A stretch of DNA of 64,000 nucleotides from Helicobacter sp. MIT 99-5507 (lineage in GTDB: Bacteria > Campylobacterota > Campylobacteria > Campylobacterales > Helicobacteraceae), in assembly GCF_003364295.1 (NCBI RefSeq), contig NZ_NXLO01000004.1:186001-250000 (forward strand), written 5' to 3'. Numbering within the stretch: the stretch's first letter is position 1; the number at the start of each line of letters is the position of its first letter. Below the pieces are notes generated by a model. It searched no databases and was not told where the DNA came from. It worked only from the letters and a program-made list of their open reading frames with translations. Position numbers and translations under genes: made by a program. Below are positions 45,212 to 54,422 of this stretch, one piece after another.

Positions 45212-45684
45212 GATTATTTATTTTTATAATAATGCTTAGCAATGCAGTTTTTGGTATAGATTATAAACTATTATTAAATAGTTATTCTAATCCAAATAGG
45301 CTTATTTTTAGACTTCCTAGTGGTGCATTTGAATGTTCTTTGCTTGGTGTGGCAGTGCCATTTTATGGAAATGATAATAAATGCCTAAATGATAACTTTA
45401 AAAAAATGAGTAATCTCTCCATTGGTTTTTTTCAAAACAATCTTGATTTAGAACAGCTTTATAGTGTAAGCATCAACAATGGATTTTGTTTGGTCAAATA
45501 TAAAAATTTAGATTTAAATCAAGAGATCATAAAAGCTGGCTATGGTGTGGTAAATAGAGCTGGTATAAAAGATTTTGAATTTCTAAATAAATTGCTTTAT
45601 TTACAGAATCTAGCTAGTGAAAATAGAGTTGGTTTGTGGAATAGTTTTTATGATGAGATGGAGTGTTTTAAGGATTCTTATTAA
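45208..45684 (+). CDS. Small exported protein resembling a degenerate staphylococcal-nuclease domain
   Basis: A 158-residue protein with a signal peptide (MRLFIFIIMLSNAVFG). The second half has the SNase-like pattern IIKAGYGVVNRAG followed by LYLQNLASENRVGLWNS, recalling the AAR...GLW end of thermonuclease-like domains, and CSLLGVAVPF is where the RLxGIDxPE motif would stand. The catalytic Arg, Asp and Glu residues are not recognisable, so nuclease activity is doubtful. It overlaps yejF by four bases. A 74-base gap with a promoter follows. The fold call is tentative. Confidence 0.55.
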   Translation: MRLFIFIIMLSNAVFGIDYKLLLNSYSNPNRLIFRLPSGAFECSLLGVAVPFYGNDNKCLNDNFKKMSNLSIGFFQNNLDLEQLYSVSINNGFCLVKYKNLDLNQEIIKAGYGVVNRAGIKDFEFLNKLLYLQNLASENRVGLWNSFYDEMECFKDSY

Positions 45685-45695
45685 ATGATGTTTTA

Positions 45696-45724
45696 TTGAC
45701 ATAAAAGCACGCTAATTGTAGAAT
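45696..45724 (+). promoter_or_regulatory. Promoter for the PPIase-fba-efp operon
   Basis: TTGACA at 45696-45701 and TAGAAT at 45719-45724 with an exact 17-base spacer, about 35 bases before the GTG start. Strong by sequence. Confidence 0.7.
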
Positions 45725-45758
45725 TTTCAACATTTTTAAAATATTTTAGGAGATAGAT

Positions 45759-46568
45759 GTGAATAAAATTTTATTAAGTTTAGGTTTGGCTGGAATGATA
45801 ATTGGCTCATTAAACGCAAAAGTTTATGCAATAGTAAATGGAGAAGAGATTACCGATAAGGATATGCTATTTTTACAACAAGCTATGCCTAATGTTGATT
45901 TTAGCTCACTTCCAAAAGAGATGCAAGATAAAGCTGTAGAGCAAGCAATCGAGCGTAAATTACTTACAATTGAAGCAAAAAAAGGCAAATTAGAAGACAC
46001 TAAAGAATATAAGGAAGCTTTAGAAGATTTCAAAGATACTATGGTTCTTGAATTATGGATGAGAAAAAAAGTAGATGATATTAAAGTTAGTGATGGTGAA
46101 ATCAATAAATATTATAATGATAATAAAGATAGATTGATTATGCCAGAGAGTGCTCATGCAAGACATATATTAGTTGAAAGTGAAAAAGAAGCAAAAGATA
46201 TTATAAAACAATTGAATGATGCAAAAGATAAGGTTGAGGATAAATTTATAGAATTAGCAAAAAAATATTCAAAAGATCCAAGTGCTGCAAATGGCGGTGA
46301 TTTAGGATTTTTTGCAAAAGATAAAATGGTTCCATCATTTTCTAAAGCTACTTTTGATTTAAAGGAAAATACATATACAAAAACACCTGTAAAAACTGAT
46401 TTTGGTTATCATATAATATTTTTAAAGACTAAAAAACCACAAAGTGTAATTAGCTATGAAGAGGCAAAGCCAAGATTAGAACAAGAATTAAAATTAATCA
46501 AATTTAGAGAAGAAGTATCAAAGATTGCTCAAGATCTTCGCAAAAAAGCTAAAGTAGAAATGAAATAA
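45759..46568 (+). CDS. Periplasmic parvulin-type peptidyl-prolyl isomerase, PEB4/HP0175-like
   Basis: A 269-residue exported chaperone-isomerase. It has a signal peptide to about residue 20, a SurA-like N-terminal helical part (YAIVNGEEITDKDM) and a PpiC domain: ESAHARHILVESEKEA, KKYSKDPSAANGGDLGFF and TDFGYHIIFLK. It helps fold outer-membrane proteins. The start is a GTG at 45759 with AGGAG six bases upstream. It is followed by fba and efp as I recall for H. pylori HP0175-HP0177. Confidence 0.92.
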   Translation: MNKILLSLGLAGMIIGSLNAKVYAIVNGEEITDKDMLFLQQAMPNVDFSSLPKEMQDKAVEQAIERKLLTIEAKKGKLEDTKEYKEALEDFKDTMVLELWMRKKVDDIKVSDGEINKYYNDNKDRLIMPESAHARHILVESEKEAKDIIKQLNDAKDKVEDKFIELAKKYSKDPSAANGGDLGFFAKDKMVPSFSKATFDLKENTYTKTPVKTDFGYHIIFLKTKKPQSVISYEEAKPRLEQELKLIKFREEVSKIAQDLRKKAKVEMK

Positions 46569-46577
46569 AGGTCAAAT

Positions 46578-47501
46578 ATGTTAGTTACTGGTAATGAGAT
46601 TCTCAAAAAGGCTCATAAGGAATATTATGGTGTAGGTGCTTTCAACTTTGTAAATTATGAGATGCTTAGTGCTATTTTTGAAGCTGCAAATGAGGCAAAT
46701 TCTCCTATCATTGTTCAAGCAAGTGAAGGTGCAATCAAATATCTAGGTATCGATATGGCTGTTGGAATGGTAAAGATACTTTCTAAAAAGTATCCTCATA
46801 TACCAGTAGCACTTCATTTAGATCATGGAACTACATTTGAATCTTGCAAAGCTGCTGTTGATGCTGGTTTTACTTCTGTTATGATTGATGCTTCTCATCA
46901 TCCATTTGAAGAGAATCTAAGTGAAACTTCAAAGGTTGTTAAAATGGCACATGCTAAAGGTGTTAGTGTTGAAGCAGAACTTGGGCGATTGATGGGAATT
47001 GAGGATAATATTTCTGTGAGTGAAAAAGATGCAGTTTTAGTAAATCCAAAAGAAGCAGAGCAGTTTGTAAAAGAATCTGGAGTTGATTTTTTAGCACCTG
47101 CTATTGGGACAAGTCATGGTGCTTTTAAGTTTAAAGGTGAACCAAAACTAGATTTTGAACGTTTGCAAGAAGTAAAGAGGCTTACAAATATTCCTTTGGT
47201 GCTTCATGGTGCAAGTGCTATCCCTGATTATGTTAAAGATTCATTTCTATCAAGTGGTGGTGATTTGAAAGGTTCAAAAGGTGTGCCTTTTTCATTTCTT
47301 CAAGAATCTATAAAAGGTGGAATAAACAAGGTCAATACTGATACAGATTTAAGGATTGCATTTATTGCTGAAGTTCGCAAGGTGGCAAATGATGATAATA
47401 CTCAATTTGATTTAAGAAAGTTTTTCACACCAGGAAAAGAGGCAATCAAAAAGCTAATAATAGAGCGAATGAATATCCTAGGAAGTAGCAATAAAATATA
47501 A
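46578..47501 (+). CDS. fba: Class II fructose-bisphosphate aldolase
   Basis: Zinc-dependent aldolase for glycolysis and gluconeogenesis. The 307 residues show the first zinc-site segment ALHLDHGTTFE, MIDASHHPFEENL, EAELGRLMG and the later LVLHGASAIPDYV, with NKVNTDTDLR at the phosphate site. Length matches the Helicobacter enzyme. It lies ten bases after the isomerase gene and ten before efp. Confidence 0.96.
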   Translation: MLVTGNEILKKAHKEYYGVGAFNFVNYEMLSAIFEAANEANSPIIVQASEGAIKYLGIDMAVGMVKILSKKYPHIPVALHLDHGTTFESCKAAVDAGFTSVMIDASHHPFEENLSETSKVVKMAHAKGVSVEAELGRLMGIEDNISVSEKDAVLVNPKEAEQFVKESGVDFLAPAIGTSHGAFKFKGEPKLDFERLQEVKRLTNIPLVLHGASAIPDYVKDSFLSSGGDLKGSKGVPFSFLQESIKGGINKVNTDTDLRIAFIAEVRKVANDDNTQFDLRKFFTPGKEAIKKLIIERMNILGSSNKI

Positions 47502-47510
47502 GGAGAAATA

Positions 47511-48074
47511 ATGGCAATAGGTATGGGTGAGCTAAAAAAAGGTTTAAAAATTGAAATTGATGGTATTCCATATAGAATTGTTGAATATCAACATGTAAAG
47601 CCTGGCAAAGGTCCTGCATTTGTTAGAGCAAAAATTAAATCATTTTTAGATGGTAAAGTGATAGAAAAAACTTTTCATGCTGGCGATAAATGTGAAGAGC
47701 CAAATATTGAAGAAAAAGCTATGCAATATTTATACCACGATGGCGATCATTTTCAATTTATGGATAATGAAACTTATGAGCAAATAGGCTTAATCAACGA
47801 TCAAGTCGGCGATGTAGCAAAATGGATGAAAGAAGGCATAAATGTTTCTATTTTGTTTCATAATAACAAGGCAATATCTGTTGATGTGCCTCAAGTAGTA
47901 GAACTAAAGATAGTAGAAACTCCACCAAATTTTAAAGGTGATACATCATCTTCTGGTAAAAAGCCTGCTACGTTAGAGACAGGTGCAGTTGTGCAAATTC
48001 CTTTTCATATTTTAGAAGGTGAAGTAATTAGAATAAATACAGAGACTGGAGAATATTTAGAGAAGGTAAAATAA
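47511..48074 (+). CDS. efp: Elongation factor P
   Basis: Relieves ribosome stalling at consecutive prolines. The 187 residues include the three-barrel fold, with K34-region [16 protein letters not shown] (the modifiable lysine) and the C-terminal signature segment [13 protein letters not shown]. No epmA/epmB modification genes are nearby. It ends at a strong hairpin. Confidence 0.97.
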   Translation: MAIGMGELKKGLKIEIDGIPYRIVEYQHVKPGKGPAFVRAKIKSFLDGKVIEKTFHAGDKCEEPNIEEKAMQYLYHDGDHFQFMDNETYEQIGLINDQVGDVAKWMKEGINVSILFHNNKAISVDVPQVVELKIVETPPNFKGDTSSSGKKPATLETGAVVQIPFHILEGEVIRINTETGEYLEKVK

Positions 48075-48094
48075 ACCTTTATCTAAAAATATAT

Positions 48095-48125
48095 ATTTTA
48101 GATTCTATAAAATAGAATCTAAAAT
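48095..48125. terminator. Hairpin terminator after efp
   Basis: Fourteen-base perfect arms ATTTTAGATTCTAT (48095-48108) and ATAGAATCTAAAAT (48112-48125) around an AAA loop, between the convergent efp and selD genes. The stem contains AGATTCT/AGAATCT, the heptamer frequent in this genome. Confidence 0.65.
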
Positions 48126-48205
48126 GAGTTTATAATAAAATATATAAATAAAATCACTTAGAATCTTGCATTTTTATCATTTGATCTTTGATAACATCAA
48201 ATAAT

Positions 48206-49222
48206 TTATTTTAAATATATATCAAATTCTTTTTTTTCTATACATTCTGCGATAATGCTAGAATCTATTCCTTCATTATTTAGAATCTTATTTAATTCAT
48301 TTGCATTTTTATAATCCAAAGCTATCAAAAGCCCACCAGAAGTTTGTGCGTCATAATAGATAATATCATTTATATTTGTATTATTTTTTATTCTAGATTC
48401 TAAAGAAGATTTGTTTTTATGACTGCCACCAGGGATAATTCCAGATTCTGAAAAATGAAGCACTTTGTCAAATAACTTTACATTATCTAAATATAGATTG
48501 ATTGAAATCTCTTTATTTGTCATTTCTAACATATGTCCAAGTAGTCCAAATCCTGTTACATCACTTGCAGCATGAATCTCAAATCTTTTTGCAAAATCCA
48601 TTGCATAGTTATTTAGCGTGAGCATTGATTTTACTACATCAAGATTTTTATTAAAATTTAGTGCTCCATTTTTCATCGCTGTAGTTAAGATTCCACTTCC
48701 AATGGGCTTTGTAAGTATGATTTTATCGCCAATTTGTGCAGTATTATTTCTATAATAGATATTATCAAAGATGCCACCTGTTATACTAAGCCCAAATTTT
48801 TGTTCATTGTCATTTATGCTATGTCCGCCAATTAGAGGGCATTTGCATTCTATTAGTTTATTTAGAGCTCCTTGCAAGATTTCATTTGCTTCATTTGTAT
48901 TTATATGAGTTTTATCCCACATAAAAATACTCATAGCACTAAGTGCTTTGGCACCTTTTGCAAATACATCACTAAGTGAATTTGCAGCTGCAATTTGCCC
49001 ATAGATAAATGGATCATCAACAATTGGTGTAATAAAATCTAGACTTTGTGCTAGTAAAATATCACCTACTTTTATGATTCCACAATCATCATTATCTTTG
49101 AAATCAATTAATAGTTGGCTATATTGTGGTTGATTTAAGCCTTTTGTGATTTGTCTTAGGTCTTCCAGACCTACTTTTGCAGCTCAACCAGCACAACTAA
49201 CAAATTGAGTAATCTTTTTCAA
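48206..49222 (-). CDS. selD: Selenide, water dikinase SelD, a selenocysteine-containing protein (in-frame TGA)
   Basis: Makes selenophosphate from selenide and ATP for selenocysteine and selenouridine. Read on the minus strand from TTG 49222 the protein is 338 residues: QFVSCAG-U13-AAKVG, LLIDFKDNDDCGIIKVGD, FITPIVDDPFIYGQIAAANSLSDVFAKGAK, then the rest of the AIRS-like domains (GHSINDNEQKFGLS, SDVTGFGLLGHMLEM, TSGGLLIAL). The TGA at 49186-49184 falls exactly at the catalytic Cys/Sec position and both sides are in one frame, so this is selenocysteine, not a nonsense mutation. An ATG at 48934 would give a protein without the active site. AAGGA at 49231-49235 supports the TTG start. selA, selB and selC are not in the window. 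Confidence 0.92.
49158..49172 (-). promoter_or_regulatory. selD: SECIS-like hairpin downstream of the selD TGA
   Basis: On the coding (minus) strand AGGTCT and AGACCT form a six-base perfect stem around GGA, beginning 11 bases after the TGA. A short hairpin with guanines in the loop at this distance is what bacterial SelB recognises. It encodes part of VGLEDL, so it is inside the coding sequence. Confidence 0.7.
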
Positions 49223-49296
49223 AACAATTTTCCTTACTAAAATTGAATAATTATAGCTATTTTGCTTTAATTTAGAAAAATATTTTAGGAGCATTT

Positions 49297-50634
49297 ATGG
49301 TAGAGCGATATGCAAGAGAAGAAATGAAAAGATTATGGGATAAAGAGGCGAAATTTTCCTATTGGCTTGAAGTAGAAAAATCAGTAGTTCGTGGATGGAA
49401 TGAGCTTGGATTAATAAGTGATGATGAATGCAGCAAAATAGTAGAAAATGCAAAATTTAATATAGATGAGATGGAGGAGATAGAAAAAATTACAAAGCAT
49501 GATTTGATAGCATTTACTACTTCAGTGGCAAATTCTTTGGGTGAAGAAAATCGTTGGTTTCATTATGGAATCACAAGTAGTGATACGATAGATACGGCTG
49601 TTGCATTGCAGATTCGAGATAGTTTATTATTAATTATTGATGATGCAGAATTATTACTATCAAAGCTACAAGAAAAAGCTTTTTATTATAAAGACACTCT
49701 TATGGTAGGAAGAAGCCATGGGATTCATGGTGAGCCTACTACTTTTGGGCTTGTTATTAGTATTTGGTATGATGAAATAAAAGTGCAAATACAAAGTTTA
49801 AAATCACTCTTAGATATAGTTTGTATTGGAAAAATTAGTGGTGCTATGGGAAATATGGCTCATTCACCGATAGAATTAGAAGAATTTGTATGCAGAGATT
49901 TGGGGCTTGGGGTAGCTAAAATTAGCAATCAAGTAATACAAAGAGATAGATATGCAAGATTATTTAGTGAAATTGCATTGCTAGCAAGCAGCTGTGAAAA
50001 AATCGCAGTTGCAATTAGGCATTTTCAAAGGACGGAAGTCTATGAGTGTGAAGAATATTTTAGTAGCGGGCAAAAAGGTAGTAGCGCTATGCCTCACAAG
50101 CGAAATCCTGTTCTTAGTGAAAATATAACAGGGCTTTGCAGAATCTTGCGTTCATATGTGATTCCTGCGATGGAAAATGTAGCATTATGGCATGAAAGAG
50201 ATATTAGTCATAGCTCTGTTGAACGATTTATATTACCAGATGCTTTTATCACACTAGATTTTATGTTAAATCGTTTAAGCAATTTGATAGAAAATCTCGT
50301 TGTTTATGAAAAAAATATGCTAAAAAATCTAAATTTAACAGGTGGTTTGGTATTTTCACAAAGGATTCTATTAGAATTGCCAAAAAAAGGCATAAGTAGA
50401 GAAAATGCTTATAAAATTGTGCAAAGAAATGCAATGAAAGTATGGCAAGATTTGCAAAATGGCAAAAGTGCTCTAAATGATAAAAATGAGAGTTTATATC
50501 TTCAATATTTATTACAAGATAGTGAGCTAGCAAATCATTTAAGTGAGAGTGAAATAAGAGAATGTTTTGATTATGAATATTATAAAAAGAATGTAGATAA
50601 GATTTTTAAACGCGTATTTGAAGGTAAATTTTAA
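49297..50634 (+). CDS. purB: Adenylosuccinate lyase
   Basis: Catalyses two steps of purine synthesis (SAICAR and adenylosuccinate cleavage). The 445 residues show MVERYAREEMKRLWD, HDLIAFTTSV, HYGITSSDTIDT, GRSHGIHGEPTTFG and the superfamily signature GSSAMPHKRNP. TTTTAGGAGC precedes the ATG. It is transcribed alone, divergent from selD and convergent with tgt. Confidence 0.96.
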   Translation: MVERYAREEMKRLWDKEAKFSYWLEVEKSVVRGWNELGLISDDECSKIVENAKFNIDEMEEIEKITKHDLIAFTTSVANSLGEENRWFHYGITSSDTIDTAVALQIRDSLLLIIDDAELLLSKLQEKAFYYKDTLMVGRSHGIHGEPTTFGLVISIWYDEIKVQIQSLKSLLDIVCIGKISGAMGNMAHSPIELEEFVCRDLGLGVAKISNQVIQRDRYARLFSEIALLASSCEKIAVAIRHFQRTEVYECEEYFSSGQKGSSAMPHKRNPVLSENITGLCRILRSYVIPAMENVALWHERDISHSSVERFILPDAFITLDFMLNRLSNLIENLVVYEKNMLKNLNLTGGLVFSQRILLELPKKGISRENAYKIVQRNAMKVWQDLQNGKSALNDKNESLYLQYLLQDSELANHLSESEIRECFDYEYYKKNVDKIFKRVFEGKF

Positions 50635-50666
50635 AAATATTTTAGAATAAATCTTGGAGCGAAATT

Positions 50667-51785
50667 TTAGGCAAGATTTGCTAGCATTTCTTTTCTCCAT
50701 GATAGAAAGCAATTATTCATGATTGCTTCTCTTGCAAGTCTTGTTATCTCTAAATAAAAATATAAATTATGAATACTTGCAAGCCTAATATATAATGTCT
50801 CATTTGCCCTATATAAATGATTTAAATAGCCTTTAGAGAAATTTTTGCAAGTATAGCATTTGCAGTTTTCATCAATTGGGCTGCAATCTTCTTTTAGGTT
50901 TGCATTTTTGATACTCAATCTTCCAAATCTAGTAAATATCGTCCCATTTCTTGCATTTCTAGTTGGCATTACGCAATCAAACATATCAACCCCTCTATAA
51001 ATCCCTTCTATCAAATCCTCTGGAGTTCCAACACCCATTAAATATCTAGGCTTAGATTCTGGCATAAGATTTGTAGTAATTTCAATCGTATCATACATAG
51101 CATTTTTTTCTTCACCAACAGCAAGTCCACCTATTGCAAATCCATCAAAAGCACAATTTTGATACATTGTATTTACTAATTCATTTGCAGATATAGTTCT
51201 TGCTTCTTTATCTACCCCACCTTGAATGATTGCAAAGATTTTATTATTTGGGTGAGATTCTTTTTTGTAATAATGATGTTTTATTGATCTTTTTGCCCAA
51301 ACACTAGTTCTTTTTATGGATTCTAAAATTCTATCTTTTGTATTTGGCAGTGCTATTAAATCATCTAAAATCATCATAATATTACTATTTAGATTGTATT
51401 GTATATCTAATACACTCTCTGGTGTGAAAAAATGCCTACTTCCATCAATATGACTTTTAAATAAGATTCCATCTTCATTTGGTTTGCCACCTAAGCTAAA
51501 AGCTTGGAATCCTCCACTATCTGTAAGAAAACTACCATTAAATCCGCTAAATTTATGTAATCCGCCCATATTTTTTATGACTTTATCTCCAGGGCGTAAA
51601 TATAAATGATATGTATTTGCAAGTATTATCTTTGAGTGAATATTTTCTATATCATTAAAATCAAGCCCTTTTACACATGCTTGTGTGCCAACAGGCATAA
51701 ATACAGGTGTTTGAATGACATTATTATTTAGTGTTAAGATTCCAGCCCTTGCTTTATTATCTTTTGCTTCTAGTTTCCAAATCAT
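50667..51785 (-). CDS. tgt: tRNA-guanine(34) transglycosylase
   Basis: Inserts the queuosine precursor preQ1 at the wobble base of GUN tRNAs. The 372 residues include [28 protein letters not shown] with the catalytic Asp, [10 protein letters not shown]-like [11 protein letters not shown], the nucleophile region [17 protein letters not shown] and the zinc site CKCYTCKNF with a later histidine. It is convergent with purB and divergent from the RCK gene, with no other queuosine genes here. Confidence 0.97.
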   Translation of the reverse strand: MIWKLEAKDNKARAGILTLNNNVIQTPVFMPVGTQACVKGLDFNDIENIHSKIILANTYHLYLRPGDKVIKNMGGLHKFSGFNGSFLTDSGGFQAFSLGGKPNEDGILFKSHIDGSRHFFTPESVLDIQYNLNSNIMMILDDLIALPNTKDRILESIKRTSVWAKRSIKHHYYKKESHPNNKIFAIIQGGVDKEARTISANELVNTMYQNCAFDGFAIGGLAVGEEKNAMYDTIEITTNLMPESKPRYLMGVGTPEDLIEGIYRGVDMFDCVMPTRNARNGTIFTRFGRLSIKNANLKEDCSPIDENCKCYTCKNFSKGYLNHLYRANETLYIRLASIHNLYFYLEITRLAREAIMNNCFLSWRKEMLANLA

Positions 51786-51860
51786 TTTATAATTATAGCC
51801 ATGATTTTTATTACTTAGCTAAAATATGTTTTTTAAAAGTATTTTTTCTAAAGGTGGTTA

Positions 51861-53285
51861 ATGAAACAAGTTTTAATTATTGCAGATGGCAAAATTGCTA
51901 AAATTTTTATAGAATCTTTGCTTGAAAAATATTTTAGTAACAACTATTATATTATCATCTCCAATGATATAGAAATAACTTCTTTAAAATTTTCATCATC
52001 ATTTAAAGTATATAACTTTGACCCATTAGCAAGTTCTAGACTAAAGCCTTTTATTGCAAATAGTTTATATGATGTTTTTGTGATAATGCAAGATAAAGAT
52101 GAACGAGATGAAGTTTGTTCTATCATTAGAAAAATCAACAAAGATATACCAATCATTATTTCATGTGAATCCAAATCGCAAGTAAAGCAAGATTTGCTAG
52201 ATGATCCAAATCTAAATACTATATCTACTAGTTTTATTACAGCACGGGCACTTATTGGTAAGATTCCAAATATTCCAAGCATTGCTAGAGGTTTTGGGCT
52301 AAATAAGGGTGAGATTATGCAAATTAATATTCCATTTGGAAGTGCATATTCATATATTAGCATTGGTTCAATCCAACAAAAAGGATGGCGGATTGTAGGA
52401 ATTTATAGAAAAAATAGTTTTATAATTACCAACAAAGCAACAATAATCCAGCCAAATGACAGCTTGCTTGTTATAGGCGATCCAATGGTATTAAATAATA
52501 TTTATAAAAAAATGATTGCAAATACAGGTAATTTCCCAGCACCTTTTGGAATTGATATTTATGTTTATATTGATTTTAAATTTTATTCACAAAAAGAGAT
52601 TGATGATATTATATTAGATTCTCTTTGGATACATAAAAAAATAAAAAATGAAAAATTGATAATTAATATTTTAAACCCAAGCAATATAAAAAGATTAGTT
52701 GATATTAAAGCAATACAGCAAGATGGAGTAATTATAAATATTGATTATAATCAAAAAAATATTTCTCAAAAAATAGAAGAAGATTCTGCCAATAAAATAG
52801 GCTTGATTATGGTTGCCCCTAGTGTATTTAAAAGAAATAAAAATCGCAGGATTTTGTATAAAGCAAATTCTCCAATTTTAAAAATTGGCAAAAATACCAG
52901 ACTTAGTGAATTAGAAACTACATTGATATTTTGTTCTCAAAACTCTAAACATGTGCAAAATATCTCGTATTCACTGATTGATTTTGCATCACAGCTTAAA
53001 TTGGATATCAAGTTATATGAATTTCAATTAGATGAAGATTATAATGCAAAAATTGCTACTTATTATCAAAATATAGGAAGATTGCTTAATAAACGTATTA
53101 CAATAGAACATACAAGCAATAAAAATCCTATTTTTTGGCTTCACCGAAGTGATGAAAAGTTGATACAATTTATCCCGCTTGAAATTGATTTATTGCAACG
53201 AAGAATCTTTTGGTTGCTAAATAAAAATGCTGATTATTTATCACTAAATATAGATAAAAATCCACAGATATTAATGCCAATGTAG
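51861..53285 (+). CDS. RCK/TrkA-like nucleotide-binding domain protein (COG3400 type)
   Basis: A 474-residue cytoplasmic protein beginning with a Rossmann-like segment (KQVLIIADGKIAKIF), followed by a TrkA-N-like region and a TrkA-C (RCK_C) domain (MQINIPFGSAYSYISIGS, GWRIVGIYRKN, PNDSLLVIGDPMVL). The C-terminal half is specific to Campylobacterota and has no motif I know. RCK domains gate potassium channels or transporters; no channel gene is adjacent except the MscS-type channel 1.1 kb downstream. The position between tgt and aroB matches H. pylori. Confidence 0.7.
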   Translation: MKQVLIIADGKIAKIFIESLLEKYFSNNYYIIISNDIEITSLKFSSSFKVYNFDPLASSRLKPFIANSLYDVFVIMQDKDERDEVCSIIRKINKDIPIIISCESKSQVKQDLLDDPNLNTISTSFITARALIGKIPNIPSIARGFGLNKGEIMQINIPFGSAYSYISIGSIQQKGWRIVGIYRKNSFIITNKATIIQPNDSLLVIGDPMVLNNIYKKMIANTGNFPAPFGIDIYVYIDFKFYSQKEIDDIILDSLWIHKKIKNEKLIINILNPSNIKRLVDIKAIQQDGVIINIDYNQKNISQKIEEDSANKIGLIMVAPSVFKRNKNRRILYKANSPILKIGKNTRLSELETTLIFCSQNSKHVQNISYSLIDFASQLKLDIKLYEFQLDEDYNAKIATYYQNIGRLLNKRITIEHTSNKNPIFWLHRSDEKLIQFIPLEIDLLQRRIFWLLNKNADYLSLNIDKNPQILMPM

Positions 53286-53363
53286 GCATTTCAAAAATAT
53301 GTGAGATTTTTAAGAAAAAAGTCGTAGAATCCAAAAATTGATATTAATACAAAGTTGTGGTAA

Positions 53364-54407
53364 ATGGCAGAAATCATACATCTAAAAACAGATTCTAATT
53401 CCTATGATATAATCATTGATTCTTTAAAAAAAATAGATTTGGATAAATACAGCAAGATTCTAATTGTTACAAATCCATGTGTAAGTGCATTGCACATTAG
53501 TAAATTGTTATCTTGTTTTAATCACAAATATACTTTTATTTGCACATTAAAAGATGGTGAGCAATACAAGAATCTTGCAAGTATAGAATCTATCTTAGAA
53601 AATGCTTTTATACATAAACTTGATAGAAAATCATTAATCATTTCATTTGGTGGCGGTGTGATTAGTGATATGAGTGGATTTGCTGCATCGATTTATCAAA
53701 GAGGTATTGATTTTATTTCTATTCCTACTACGCTTTTAGCACAAGTTGATGCTAGTGTAGGTGGGAAAACAGGTATAAATAATTCATTTGGCAAGAATCT
53801 AATAGGAACATTTTATCAACCAAAATCAGTATATATTGATATAGATTTTTTATCTACATTGCCAAAACGAGAGTTTAATGCTGGGATTAGCGAGATTATA
53901 AAAATGGCTGTTTGTTTTGATAGAGATTTTTTTATTTGGTTAGAGAGTGCTGATTTGATCAATAATAAAAAAGATTTAGAATATGCTATTTTTAAAAGTG
54001 TATCAATAAAGGCAGATATTGTTTGTAAAGATGAAAAAGAAAATGGTATTCGTGCAGGACTAAATTATGGACATACATTTGGGCATGTAATTGAATTGCT
54101 TGGGAATTACTCTTTATATTTACATGGAGAAAGTGTAGGTATGGGAATGTGTAAGGCAAATAATCTTGCTGTATTACTTAATAAATTGGATATAAAAGAT
54201 TCTATTAGAATCTCAAATTTGCTCAAAAAATATCAAATTCCTACAGAATATAAAATACAGGATTTAAATGATTTTTATGATAGATTATTTTTAGATAAAA
54301 AAAGTCAAAATAATAATTTAAGATTTATATTGCCAAATGATATTGGAGATATGGAAATCATTACAAATCCACCAAAAGAGTTGTTGTTTGAAGCTATGAG
54401 TATTTAA
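53364..54407 (+). CDS. aroB: 3-dehydroquinate synthase
   Basis: Second step of the shikimate pathway. The 347 residues have KDGEQYKN, the NAD-binding FGGGVISDMSGFAAS, TTLLAQVDASVGGKTGIN and the metal ligands in NYGHTFGHVIE and HGESVGMG. Chorismate made downstream of this step is the probable source of any 4-hydroxybenzoate starter for the polyene cluster. Confidence 0.96.
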   Translation: MAEIIHLKTDSNSYDIIIDSLKKIDLDKYSKILIVTNPCVSALHISKLLSCFNHKYTFICTLKDGEQYKNLASIESILENAFIHKLDRKSLIISFGGGVISDMSGFAASIYQRGIDFISIPTTLLAQVDASVGGKTGINNSFGKNLIGTFYQPKSVYIDIDFLSTLPKREFNAGISEIIKMAVCFDRDFFIWLESADLINNKKDLEYAIFKSVSIKADIVCKDEKENGIRAGLNYGHTFGHVIELLGNYSLYLHGESVGMGMCKANNLAVLLNKLDIKDSIRISNLLKKYQIPTEYKIQDLNDFYDRLFLDKKSQNNNLRFILPNDIGDMEIITNPPKELLFEAMSI

Positions 54408-54422
54408 TTTTTAGGTATTTAA

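Noticed and set aside
48206-48934. A truncated or degraded selD starting at the ATG at 48934
   Set aside because: The frame continues upstream with correct SelD sequence to a TTG with a ribosome site; the only interruption is a TGA at the known Sec position followed by a hairpin.
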